DNA of 62,899 bases from Paenibacillus sabuli (GCF_014705605.1 NZ_JACXIZ010000046.1:1-62899); one strand, 5' to 3'; positions 32,492-43,576 are shown, counted from the stretch's first letter. A program made the numbers and translations. The notes: generated by a model from the sequence alone, not told the origin.

Positions 32492-32511
32492 GATAATGAT
32501 AATCATTATCA
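32492..32511 (-). promoter_or_regulatory. Fur box in front of the flavodoxin gene
   Basis: GATAATGATAATCATTATC (32492-32510) is the classical 19-bp Fur consensus and contains an exact 7-1-7 site TGATAATCATTATCA (32497-32511). Confidence 0.92.
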
Positions 32512-32587
32512 ATAATAGAGGCTGGCGCTCCCTTAGTCTGTCTTTCAATCGCGAAGTTAGACGCGACTTTCGCTTCCGCGCCGTGCC

Positions 32588-33403
32588 TCAGGTCATCGTC
32601 TGCACGCCCTGGAACAGGGTTGCCATGTACAGATTGTCCCCGTCCATGTCGATATCGGTCACCGGACAGCCGAGCTTCACCGAGATCAGCGTCGGCTGTC
32701 CCGCGCGCAATACGCTCATGCGATACAAGCCCCGGTCCGTGCACAGGAACACGCCGCCCGCCTTACTCACGACAGAGAAGATAAACTGCTTGCCGAAGCG
32801 TATGCTATCGAAGCCTCCCCGCTTGTTGCCCATCATGAGCTGCCCCTTCTCCGTGACCGCCAGCACATGCCCGTGATAGATGGCCAGCGACGTCACCGCC
32901 ACGCCCCAGTCGTATTCCTGCCAGGCGTCGGTCAAGCGGTCATACAGCGCGAGCCCGTGATCCATCGCCAGAATGATGAACTGCGGCAAGTATAAGAAAT
33001 CGTAGACGATCGAGCTGGCATACGCCGTTTTGGTCCAATGGCCCCCTACGCTGCTCCACAAGCCGTATTGCGTCGCGGCCAGCGCCAGATTGCCGAGCTG
33101 CCTGTATTGATAACATCCGATCGCCAGCCTTGTCTCCTTCCACTCATCATTGCCCTGCAGCGAGTAAAGGCCGTGATTCGTACAGGCGTATAGTGCTTGC
33201 TCGTGGACGTGGAGCCGGTTGATATGCGCCTCCGAGGGCAGCCCCTTCTCCAGTCGCTCCCAGCTGCCGCTCTCTGTGCTGCGCAGCACCCCCTGGCCCA
33301 TCAGCGCCGCGACCAGCTCGTCCGGGCGCAGCACCTTGACCGATGAAAAATGAAATAAAAACCAATCCTCGTGATTGGTCGAGAGATTGCGATTATCGGG
33401 CAT
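32588..33403 (-). CDS. Cytoplasmic beta-propeller-like protein, Fur-controlled
   Basis: A 271-aa protein without signal peptide or membrane segment. It has about five weak repeats of the type found in beta-propellers (LYACTNHGLYSLQGNDEW, LALAATQYGLWSSVGGHW, ILAMDHGLALYDRLTDAW, VLAVTEKGQLMMGNKRGG, VFLCTDRGLYRMSVL), each a hydrophobic strand, a small-Gly-Leu/Tyr turn and a second strand. I do not recognise a named family. Its promoter carries a Fur box between the -35 and -10, so it should be made under iron limitation. The Fur-box flavodoxin gene follows 118 bp downstream on the same strand. Possible role: an assembly or partner protein in iron-sparing metabolism; this is inference. Confidence 0.65.
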   Translation of the reverse strand: MPDNRNLSTNHEDWFLFHFSSVKVLRPDELVAALMGQGVLRSTESGSWERLEKGLPSEAHINRLHVHEQALYACTNHGLYSLQGNDEWKETRLAIGCYQYRQLGNLALAATQYGLWSSVGGHWTKTAYASSIVYDFLYLPQFIILAMDHGLALYDRLTDAWQEYDWGVAVTSLAIYHGHVLAVTEKGQLMMGNKRGGFDSIRFGKQFIFSVVSKAGGVFLCTDRGLYRMSVLRAGQPTLISVKLGCPVTDIDMDGDNLYMATLFQGVQTMT

Positions 33404-33455
33404 TGCACGCCCTCCCGTCAGTCCGTTTTATGTAAGCGAACGGTTTTCATTTCCC

Positions 33456-33485
33456 ATTTTAATTGATAACGATTATCAATGTCAA
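33456..33485 (-). promoter_or_regulatory. Fur-regulated promoter of the beta-propeller gene
   Basis: On the minus strand TTGACA (33485-33480), 18-base spacer, TAAAAT (33461-33456). The spacer is filled by the palindrome ATTGATAA-N3-TTATCAAT, which contains TGATAATCGTTATCA, one mismatch from the Fur 7-1-7 consensus. Confidence 0.85.
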
Positions 33486-33604
33486 GAGAATGCAGAAAAA
33501 GCTTGCGCTTTCATTCCCGGTCTCCATCTTGGCCAGCATGCCGAACAAGGTCGCTCTTGGGCGACCCTGTTCGGCTGGGGACTGCCGCTGGTCGGCACTC
33601 CGCC

Positions 33605-33961
33605 TTACATTTCGATATAGACCCGTCCCTCTTCTACCTCGGCCTTGTAGCCTCGCAGCTTCTGCTCGCCCGCCAGATGCTGGCCGGTCTTCAGATCGAA
33701 TTCCCAGCCATGCCACGGACAGCGCAAAATTTCCTGGTCGCGGCCGTAGACATATTCGTACACATTCGAGGCGAGCCGGGTGCCGCACACCCGACCCTCG
33801 CAGACCGGAGCGAAGGCGTGCGGGCACAGGTTGCGCCATGCGCGCACCTCGCCATCCACCTCGAACAGCCCGATCTCCGCCTTGCCGACCTGCACGATCA
33901 GCCTCCCCTTCTCCCGCAATTCCTCCAGCGATGCCACGTCGTGCCGCGTCTTGGTCGTCAT
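33605..33961 (-). CDS. Rieske [2Fe-2S] ferredoxin-type protein
   Basis: A 118-aa Rieske domain protein. Cluster ligands are Cys46-Pro-His48 and Cys81-Pro-Trp-His84 (NLCPHAF, RCPWHGWEF), the two-Cys two-His set with the second motif CPWHGWEF typical of oxygenase-associated Rieske ferredoxins. The start overlaps the stop of the upstream amidohydrolase gene by ATGA, so the two are translated together. No oxygenase large subunit is nearby; the protein may deliver electrons to a partner elsewhere or to the product of the coupled gene, which is unusual. Soluble, no membrane anchor. Confidence 0.9.
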   Translation of the reverse strand: MTTKTRHDVASLEELREKGRLIVQVGKAEIGLFEVDGEVRAWRNLCPHAFAPVCEGRVCGTRLASNVYEYVYGRDQEILRCPWHGWEFDLKTGQHLAGEQKLRGYKAEVEEGRVYIEM

Positions 33962-35091
33962 GCTCGCACCGCCCCCTCGCCCACCTGAGGACGGGTGTGC
34001 AGGCCGTACAGATCCATGGCATTGCGGGCGAAGATGCGGTCGCGCAGCGGCTTGCGAATCTGCTGCAGCGCAATCTGCGGGTTGTCGAAGTCCCAGTGCG
34101 GATAGTCCGACGAGAACATGACCATATGATCGGCGTCGATCATGTCGAAGATCGCGTTCAGATGATCCTTGCGCTCCGGCTCCTCGATCGGCTGGGTCGT
34201 CAGCCGGATGTGCTTGCGAATGTACTCGGACGGCAGCTTTTTCAGCCATGGGACCGTGTCTCGCAGCCCCTTGTAATTTTTGTCCATGCGCCACATCAGA
34301 TGCGGCAGCCAGGCCAGACCGCCCTCGATGGCGACGAATACCATCTCCGGGAACTTCTCGAATACGCCTTCGCAGACGAGGCTATTCACATGCGCCATGT
34401 AGTTCGTCGGCAGGATGTTGTGCCATTCCAGGTAACGCGTCGGATGGCCGGACGGCGTCGGTGGACCGGCGATGCCGCGACCCTCCGTGCCGGGATGAAT
34501 TGCTACGGGCAGGTTATGGCGCGCTGCCGCCTCATAGATCGGATGAAACACACGCTGTCCGAACAACTGGCGCGAGCCGCTGCACATAATGACCTGCACC
34601 ATGTCCTTGTGGCGGGCCATTCGCTCGATTTCCTTGGCCGCCTCCGGCGGGTCCGAGTGGTTGACGAGGATCGAGCCTTTATATTGCGGGCTGGCCTTCA
34701 GCCATGTCTCCACGAGCCAGTCGTTGTAGGCGCTTGCCACTGCATTGCCAAAGTCGGGATCGGGGTTCAGCGAGATGCCGAGGATGCCCGACCCGGTCAA
34801 TACGGCGTAGTCGATGCCGTAGCGGTCCAGATGATGCTTCTTCAAAAACAGCGGGTCGCTGCCGGGCGCGCCGCCTGTATCCGTTACAGCGTCGCTGCGG
34901 TTGACGCTGTTGTTGCCGTAGTAGCCGCCCCCGTAACCGGGACCGCCGCGCAGCCACTGCTCGTGAAAAGCTTTTGGCAAAAACGGCAGCAGATGGTCTT
35001 TGTGGCCGATTGCATTATGCACGTCCGCATCAATGATGCGCGGGGCTTCAGCCCCCTCCTCCGTCTGAGCGATGCGCGAGGAATCAGTCAT
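33958..35091 (-). CDS. Amidohydrolase-family protein (ACMSD-like)
   Basis: A 377-aa member of the amidohydrolase_2 family, which includes 2-amino-3-carboxymuconate semialdehyde decarboxylase and related metal-dependent decarboxylases/hydrolases. Visible metal motifs: IIDADVHN (D-x-H form in place of H-x-H), the central His in PVAIHPGTEG, MAHVNSLVCEG, and the late Asp in FSSDYPHWD. The region WLPHLMWRMDKNYK is also family-like. Coupled by ATGA to a Rieske protein and divergent from an AraC regulator, which suggests a catabolic unit for an aromatic or cyclic acid; the substrate is unknown. The start at 35091 follows AAGGAG by 9 bases. Confidence 0.85.
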   Translation of the reverse strand: MTDSSRIAQTEEGAEAPRIIDADVHNAIGHKDHLLPFLPKAFHEQWLRGGPGYGGGYYGNNSVNRSDAVTDTGGAPGSDPLFLKKHHLDRYGIDYAVLTGSGILGISLNPDPDFGNAVASAYNDWLVETWLKASPQYKGSILVNHSDPPEAAKEIERMARHKDMVQVIMCSGSRQLFGQRVFHPIYEAAARHNLPVAIHPGTEGRGIAGPPTPSGHPTRYLEWHNILPTNYMAHVNSLVCEGVFEKFPEMVFVAIEGGLAWLPHLMWRMDKNYKGLRDTVPWLKKLPSEYIRKHIRLTTQPIEEPERKDHLNAIFDMIDADHMVMFSSDYPHWDFDNPQIALQQIRKPLRDRIFARNAMDLYGLHTRPQVGEGAVRA

Positions 35092-35346
35092 ATCCTTCAG
35101 CTCCTTGGGTTGACGATATAGCTTAAGTATAGAAGACGGCGCCGATGCCGTCGATGCAGGATTCACCTAATTTCGGACAATATTCCGATTATTTATTTGC
35201 CCCGTCCATCTTGACTGGCACACAACTCCACTCCTGTATATACAGTTTATTCGCTCATCTCCGGTTGTGCTATAATAGAAATCAATATGCCTCACCCAAT
35301 ACTTTCAGAAAAAATTACGCCCGTATAGAAAAGGAGTGCTGCCGCC

Positions 35347-36120
35347 ATGTTCGACATTCGCATGATGAACCGCCGTCACAAGGTCACCGCAGCCTGGCGC
35401 ATCGGCCCGTCCAACGTGCCCACCCATATCCTGGCACTCATCACCGACGGCATGGTCGATTACCAATTCGAGGACGAGACGCTGCGGCTCTACAAAAACG
35501 ATATGCTCTACCTCCCGATCGGCATCGCGCGCGCTGCCGTCCCCGTGCCGCCGGACTATCACAAGATGATGTCCGTGCACTTCGTCGCCGCGCCGAGCGC
35601 ACCGGCCGATCTGCCCGTGCTATGCGAGCGCGAGCTGCGCATCGTACGGCTGGGCAACGCCGAATATGCCAAGCAGCGCATGTCGACCTTAGCCGAGCTG
35701 TGGGAGAACCGTCCGCTCTATTACGAGCTGCAGACGCAGGCGATCATCCTGGAGTTGCTCTGTCTGTTCGGACGCGAGCTGACCCACAGCCGCTACAGCC
35801 CCCGCAAGCATGCCGTCGTCCAAGAGCTGCAACGCTTCATTCACACCCGCTACGATCAGCGGCTCACCCTGGAGCGGCTCGCCGCCCACGTCGACCGGAC
35901 GCCCAATTATATCTGCACGCTATTCAAGGACATGACCGGCCAGAGTCCGATCGAATACATCAATCAGATCCGCGTCAACGCCGCCCATGAGCTGCTGCTT
36001 AATACCGAGCAGACGGTCACCGACATTGCCGAGCAGGTCGGGTTCTCGGATCCCTATTATTTTAACCGCGTCTACAAAAAAATGTACGGCCTGCCGCCCA
36101 AACGGTCGGTCGTCGAATAA
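35347..36120 (+). CDS. AraC family transcriptional regulator
   Basis: A 257-aa regulator with an N-terminal cupin-like sensor (THILALITDGMVDYQFEDETLRLYKNDMLYLP) and a C-terminal double HTH of the AraC/XylS type (LTLERLAAHVDRTPNYICTLFKDMTGQSPIEYI, then VTDIAEQVGFSDPYYFNRVYKK). AAGGAG is 9-14 bases upstream. It is divergent from the amidohydrolase-Rieske pair, with a TATAAT -10 at about 35268-35273 in the gap, and is the obvious candidate regulator of that unit; the ligand is unknown. Confidence 0.9.
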   Translation: MFDIRMMNRRHKVTAAWRIGPSNVPTHILALITDGMVDYQFEDETLRLYKNDMLYLPIGIARAAVPVPPDYHKMMSVHFVAAPSAPADLPVLCERELRIVRLGNAEYAKQRMSTLAELWENRPLYYELQTQAIILELLCLFGRELTHSRYSPRKHAVVQELQRFIHTRYDQRLTLERLAAHVDRTPNYICTLFKDMTGQSPIEYINQIRVNAAHELLLNTEQTVTDIAEQVGFSDPYYFNRVYKKMYGLPPKRSVVE

Positions 36121-36322
36121 CGCCGCCACGATCGAACCTGTCAAGCGCGCGACGCGCTGCATAAATCGAATCGGGCATGGTCATGCAGACTGCCGGGTCC
36201 CGGCAGCGCGGGCATTGCCATACAGAGCGAGCCGTGCCACGACTGATCGGACCATGTCCTACCAAGAACTCCGGGCCGCTGCAGAACGGTACGCTCCATG
36301 ACAGAGTCGGCGGGGCCGCCGC

Positions 36323-36362
36323 AAAAAATTGGACGGCCCCTGCCGTGTGCCCGGCAGGGGCC
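36323..36362 (-). terminator. Terminator of the orphan transcript
   Basis: Minus-strand GGCCCCTGCC / GGCAGGGGCC (10-bp stem) followed by GTCCAATTTTTT. Confidence 0.7.
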
Positions 36363-36669
36363 TGTAATGGTGCGCGTTGCATGCGTCCGGCAATCCGCAA
36401 CATAGCTTGGCGGCCGGAAGCGAAACGCGTCGTATGACGTAGCGTAACCGTGCGGATCTTCACAACATTTACACGAAAACAACGAAAGCCCTATCCTCTC
36501 GATCGTCCTTGCGGTTCCATGACCAGCGCCAGTGCGAATCCGTGCTCCTTTATTGCAATAAAGCGTCAATTGAATTTCGCTTGAAAGGGAATAAAAGAAA
36601 TGTCCTAACGGATGGGAGACAATCCTAAAAAAATCGAAGAAAATCCAAGGGGTACACTACTCTTACACA
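36323..36669 (-). ncRNA. Putative 350-nt orphan transcript
   Basis: A promoter at 36704-36676 and a hairpin with T run ending at 36323 define a minus-strand transcript of about 347 nt. It overlaps no annotated gene. Within it there is a perfect 16-bp palindrome CTTTATTGCAATAAAG (36548-36563) directly followed by GGAG; the only ORFs behind it are a 9-codon frame (ATG at 36519) or frames without a ribosome binding site that run through the terminator. It could be a regulatory RNA, a leader-peptide gene, or a remnant. The rest of the 811-bp gap 36121-36931 holds one intergenic repeat (36800-36828) and GCAGGAG-type microrepeats (about 36836-36885). Confidence 0.4.
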
Positions 36670-36675
36670 AATGCT

Positions 36676-36704
36676 AGTATAACGCGTTTTACTGATATTG
36701 TCAA
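36676..36704 (-). promoter_or_regulatory. Sigma-A promoter of the orphan transcript
   Basis: TTGACA (36704-36699), 17-base spacer, TATACT (36681-36676): perfect -35 and 5/6 -10, with no gene immediately downstream. Confidence 0.75.
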
Positions 36705-36799
36705 ACAAGTGTTCTTGCCAGGCGAACCTGAGGCCCTATAATGGTCCTATGGCCTGGTGGCTCCTCTGTTATCCGCGCCCGCGGTGGGGGCAAGCGGAT

Positions 36800-36828
36800 T
36801 GTAACGGTCATGGGAGCCGCTTAGCGCT
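36800..36828. repeat. Solo copy of the 26-bp intergenic repeat
   Basis: TGTAACGGTCATGGGAGCCG followed by CTTAGCGC: same ends as the four copies at 15403-15590. Confidence 0.6.
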
Positions 36829-36890
36829 GATTTTTTGCTCCTGCTTGCTCCTGCTTACTCCTGCTCGCCCTCTCCTGCTCTGCCCTTCCC

Positions 36891-36922
36891 TCTCGCGCCG
36901 CCGGCAAGCCGGCGACGCGAGA
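36891..36922 (-). terminator. Strong hairpin 10 bases after lacZ
   Basis: 15-bp stem (TCTCGCGCCGCCGGC with its complement, one G-U pair) and a minimal loop. No T run follows, so it is a 3' stabiliser or an imperfect terminator. Confidence 0.5.
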
Positions 36923-36931
36923 GCCGTCGCT

Positions 36932-40060
<3,129 letters not shown>

Positions 40061-40204
40061 TCACATCAACCTCGCTTCGCTGTAAGAACTCGAAGAACGC
40101 GCAGACGCAGCATCTGCACGCGCTTGTCATTCAAGTATAGCGGAAGCCGGCCCCTCGGGAAACCGCAACATTTGAAGCCGAATAGCACAATTTGAAGACA
40201 ATGG

Positions 40205-40447
40205 TCAGCGCCGGGAAGTGGGCGGCCCGCCCCCGAGCTTTTCGATCTGCCGGCAAATTTCGTGCTGCCAATCCGTATCGTCGGTCATCGAGGCGAGCAG
40301 CGAAATGTTGCGCAGATGCGCCAATTCACGGCAATAGGACGCATTGACGGCCAGACAATGGTCCATGTCCATTTGCTCCTGATCGGTCAGCTCGCGCGCG
40401 CTGCGGATCGTCCACAGCTCGGCGAGCCGCTCGTGTATCGGCAGCAA
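40205..40447 (-). CDS. Small hypothetical protein, 80 aa
   Basis: An 80-aa acidic, helical protein (LPIHERLAELWTIRSARELTDQEQMDMDHCLAVNASY, LAHLRNISLLASMTDDTDWQHEICRQIE, split here for length). Small proteins of this type recur in Paenibacillus and Bacillus genomes without a known function. A TTG at 40447 is taken as start since GGAGGAGG lies 6 bases upstream; the GTG at 40453 touches the ribosome binding site. Located between lacZ and the AraC gene, same strand. Confidence 0.65.
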   Translation of the reverse strand: MLPIHERLAELWTIRSARELTDQEQMDMDHCLAVNASYCRELAHLRNISLLASMTDDTDWQHEICRQIEKLGGGPPTSRR

Positions 40448-40518
40448 GCTCACCCTCCTCCCCCCCTTCCGTCGTCACCTTCTTTATAGTATTGCCAGAA
40501 TGTGCCGAACGAAACGAT

Positions 40519-41397
40519 TTATTTGCCCAAGCGGCGCAAATATTGACCCGGCGTCACGCCGTTGTAGCGCTTGAACAAGGCATAGAAATGGGCCATGTTC
40601 TCCATGCCCGCCGCGCGCGCCGCCTCCGCCACCGTCAGATCGGCGGAGACGAGCAGCCGCTCCGCCTCCTGAATGCGCCGCCGATTGACGAAATCGGTAA
40701 AGCTCGAGCCGGTCGCCTGCTTGAAATAGGCCGAGAAATACGAGTAGCTCATTCCGGCCGCGTCGCTCGCCTCCTGCAGCGTCACCTTGCCTGGCAGGCG
40801 GCTGTCGATGAGCGTCAGCGTGCGCCGGATCACCCGCGCGTCCCCGGCGCCCGCCGGCGCCAGCACGCCCCGCGTATCCGCGCGCAGCAGGAGCAGCAGC
40901 AGCTCGTGCACGGCGGCGCTCACCGCGAGCTCGTAGCCCGGCCTGCTCTGCGTCACCTCGTCGTAGAGACGGCCCACGAGCGCCGCGGCCTCCGCCCGGG
41001 CCGCCGGCTGCTCGGCGAAGATATAATTGACGCTGTCCAGCGGCTCGAGCAGCTCCGCATAATGGCGCGCATACCGCCACAGCGCCGCATCGAGATAGGG
41101 CTGCAGCTCGAAGTGAATCACCATGCAGCGCATCGGGTCCGGTCCCGGCGGGCCGGTGCGGTGCAATTGATTCGAGCCGAACACCGCCACGTCTCCCGCC
41201 TCCAGCCGATAGGCGCGCTGGACCGTATGCATCTCGTGGACGCCCTCGCAGACGAGCACGACCTCGATCTCCTTGTGATAATGCCAGCGCCACGCGCTCG
41301 GCTGCGCCTCGGCGGGACGGGGCGCACTCGTGTACGCCAGCACCTTGATGCCGAGCTCGCGGTCCTGCGGATGAATCGGCTCCTGATAGATTTGCAT
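40519..41397 (-). CDS. AraC family regulator with cupin sensor
   Basis: A 292-aa regulator. The N-terminal cupin shows WHYHKEIEVVLVCEG and LEAGDVAVFGSNQLH, typical of sugar-responsive AraC proteins in Paenibacillus; the C-terminal DNA-binding domain has VTLQEASDAAGMSYSYFSAYFKQ and LTVAEAARAAGMENMAHFYALFKRYNG (each part of the double HTH). It is divergent from two coupled Gfo/Idh/MocA dehydrogenases and lies upstream of lacZ, so it probably regulates carbohydrate use. The start at 41397 (MQIYQEP) is taken for the GAAGGG site 12 bases upstream; an ATG at 41418 lacks one. Two short direct repeats (TTTATGC, TTTTATGC) lie upstream at about 41422-41445. Confidence 0.88.
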   Translation of the reverse strand: MQIYQEPIHPQDRELGIKVLAYTSAPRPAEAQPSAWRWHYHKEIEVVLVCEGVHEMHTVQRAYRLEAGDVAVFGSNQLHRTGPPGPDPMRCMVIHFELQPYLDAALWRYARHYAELLEPLDSVNYIFAEQPAARAEAAALVGRLYDEVTQSRPGYELAVSAAVHELLLLLLRADTRGVLAPAGAGDARVIRRTLTLIDSRLPGKVTLQEASDAAGMSYSYFSAYFKQATGSSFTDFVNRRRIQEAERLLVSADLTVAEAARAAGMENMAHFYALFKRYNGVTPGQYLRRLGK

Positions 41398-41524
41398 GGC
41401 AGCGCGCCAACCCTTCATCGTAAATTTGCATAAAAACCGCATAAATCACGGCATAGCTCGGGCGCCCGCTCCCATTGTATCGTAAGAAGCAGATCGCCAG
41501 TACAGAAAGCGAGGCATGTCCAAC

Positions 41525-42577
41525 ATGAAAATCGCAATCGTCGGCTGCGGCGGGATGGGTCACATCCACGCCGCCGCATACGCGCGCATGACGCATGTCC
41601 GGATCGTCGGCGTATGCGACGTCGACCCGATCCGCGCGGCCGAGCTCGGCGAGCGAATCGGCGCGCCGTCCTACACCGATTATGGACAGTTGCTTGCAGC
41701 CGAAGCGCCCGAGCTGGTCAGCCTGACCGTCCCCAGCCATCTGCACCTTGCCTACATCGAGCAGACCGCCGCCCATGGCGCGCATATCGTCTGCGAGAAG
41801 CCGCTCGCGCTGACCGTCGCCGACGCCGAGGCCGCACTTGCCGTCTGCGCCAAGCACGGCGTGCGCCTGTTCGTCGGCCATGTCGTGCGGTTCTTCCCGG
41901 ACTACGCCGGCCTCAAGCACGCGGTGGACGGCGGGCGGATCGGCACGCCGGGCGTCGCGCATCTGCGCCGCGTCGGCGGCTATCCGGAACGCCAATGGTT
42001 CGCCGAGGAGGCGAAGAGCGGGGGCGTCATCACCGACCTGATGATTCACGATATCGACTATGCGCGCTGGACGCTGGGGCCCGTCCGCTCCGTCTACTGC
42101 CTGCGCCGGACAGCCGCGGGCCTCGATTACGCGCTGGCGACGCTCGTCTTTGCCAGCGGCGCAGTCGCCAATCTGGAGAGCCACTGGGGCTACCCCGGCT
42201 CCTTCCGGACGGCGGCCGAATTCGCCGGCGACGGCGGCGTCGTCCGCCTCGACAGCGCAGCCTCCGCCGCGCTCCACATGCGCAAGACCCCTCCGAAGCG
42301 GACAGACGCATGCGCTCGAACGGGGGAAGGCCCTGCACCCGCCGCTGCCGACGCAGCTCCGGCCCCGGCAGCGGCGGAGATCCCGCGCAGCCCGCTGCGC
42401 AAGAGTCCGTACGCCCGGGAGCTGGAGCACTTCGTCGACTGCCTGCGACTAGGCGGCGCTCCACTCGTCACTGCGACCGACGCCCTGCAAGCGCTCCGGG
42501 TAGCCGAGGCGGCGCACCAATCCGCCCGCACTGGGCGAGCCGTCTACCTGTCAAGCGAGGAAGGAGAACGCCTATGA
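41525..42577 (+). CDS. Gfo/Idh/MocA family oxidoreductase 1
   Basis: A 350-aa NAD(P)-dependent dehydrogenase. The Rossmann fold opens IAIVGCGGMGHIHAAAYARM; EKPLALTVADAEAAL carries the family Lys-Pro motif; the C-terminal alpha/beta domain includes GGVITDLMIHDIDYARWTLGP with the catalytic-site Asp and His. A low-complexity stretch rich in Ala and Pro (about residues 258-290) interrupts the C-terminal part. Its stop overlaps the start of the next dehydrogenase gene (ATGA). Divergent AraC regulator suggests induction by a sugar or inositol-like polyol; the specific substrate is unknown. Confidence 0.88.
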   Translation: MKIAIVGCGGMGHIHAAAYARMTHVRIVGVCDVDPIRAAELGERIGAPSYTDYGQLLAAEAPELVSLTVPSHLHLAYIEQTAAHGAHIVCEKPLALTVADAEAALAVCAKHGVRLFVGHVVRFFPDYAGLKHAVDGGRIGTPGVAHLRRVGGYPERQWFAEEAKSGGVITDLMIHDIDYARWTLGPVRSVYCLRRTAAGLDYALATLVFASGAVANLESHWGYPGSFRTAAEFAGDGGVVRLDSAASAALHMRKTPPKRTDACARTGEGPAPAAADAAPAPAAAEIPRSPLRKSPYARELEHFVDCLRLGGAPLVTATDALQALRVAEAAHQSARTGRAVYLSSEEGERL

Positions 42578-43569
42578 CACCACCTGTAAAGATCGGCATG
42601 ATCAGCATGGCGCACGGCCATGCGCACGCCTACATGGAGGCGCTGCTCGCCATGCCGCAGGCCGATATCGCCGGCATCGCCCATCCGTCCCGGGACGAAG
42701 TCGCCGACGTACTGGCGCGCACCGGCATCCCGTATTACGCCGATTATCGGGAGCTGCTGCAGACCGACATCGACGCTGTCGTGATCTGCTCCGAGAATGC
42801 GCTCCACGCTCGTCACACCATCGACGCCGCCATGGCCGGCAAGCACATACTGTGCGAGAAGCCGCTCGGCATCGAGGTCGGCGAAATGACGCGCATGATC
42901 GACGCCTGCCGGGAAGGCGGCGTGCAGCTCATGACGGCGTTCCCTTGCCGCTATCTTACCGCTGCAGAGGAGGCGCGGCAAGCGATTCTGCGCGGCGAGA
43001 TCGGCGAGATCCTCGCCTTCAAGGGCACCAATCGCGGCACCTTCCCCGGGAGCTGGTTCGCCGATAGCGCCCGCTCCGGCGGCGGCGCGCTGCTCGATCA
43101 CTCGGTGCATGTGCTTGACCTGCTGCACTGGATGATGCCCGGTGCCGCCGTGCGCGAGGTGTACGCGTATGCGGCCAATCGCTTCCAGCCGGAGCATGAG
43201 ATCGATGACGCCGGAATGCTGCACGTCACCTTTGACAACGGCGCCTGCGGCGTCATCGACACGAGCTGGTCGCGGCCGCGCACATTCCCGACCTGGGGCG
43301 ACGTGACGCTGGAGATCGTAGGTAGCGCGGGTGTGCTCTCGCTCGACGCCTTCGCCCAGCACAATGAGGTCTACTCGGATGCGGCCGGCAAGGGCGCTTA
43401 CGCCTATTGGGGAGACGGCATGGACGAGTTGATGGTGCGGGCCTTCGTCGACGCCGTGCGCAGCGGTCGGCCGGTGCCGATTACCGGCGCAGACGGACTG
43501 CACGCCGCCAGGGCCGCACTCGCCGGCTACGACTCGGTGCGCAGCGGCCAGCCGGTGCGGTTAGCCTAG
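42574..43569 (+). CDS. Gfo/Idh/MocA family oxidoreductase 2
   Basis: A 331-aa NAD(P)-dependent dehydrogenase paralogous to the preceding one. Motifs: IGMISMAHGHAHAYMEAL (in place of a strict GxGxxG), VICSENALHARHTID, CEKPLGIEVGEM, and GGGALLDHSVHVLDLLHWMM. The unusual N-terminus MAHGHAH is seen in a branch of Gfo/Idh/MocA proteins. GGAG lies 7 bases before the ATG, and the start overlaps the upstream stop codon, so the pair is translated together. A long hairpin follows. Confidence 0.88.
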   Translation: MTPPVKIGMISMAHGHAHAYMEALLAMPQADIAGIAHPSRDEVADVLARTGIPYYADYRELLQTDIDAVVICSENALHARHTIDAAMAGKHILCEKPLGIEVGEMTRMIDACREGGVQLMTAFPCRYLTAAEEARQAILRGEIGEILAFKGTNRGTFPGSWFADSARSGGGALLDHSVHVLDLLHWMMPGAAVREVYAYAANRFQPEHEIDDAGMLHVTFDNGACGVIDTSWSRPRTFPTWGDVTLEIVGSAGVLSLDAFAQHNEVYSDAAGKGAYAYWGDGMDELMVRAFVDAVRSGRPVPITGADGLHAARAALAGYDSVRSGQPVRLA

Positions 43570-43576
43570 CATGGAC

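Noticed and set aside
36141-36569. 142-aa minus-strand ORF with several Cys in the gap between araC and lacZ
   Set aside because: It passes through a GC hairpin with a T run and has no canonical start behind its AAAGGAG; treated as part of a putative non-coding transcript.
41614-43569. 651-aa reading with a long N-terminal extension of the second Gfo/Idh/MocA protein
   Set aside because: The first 320 codons are out of frame with the first dehydrogenase gene and Arg/Pro-rich; the ATG at 42574 has GGAG and an ATGA overlap.
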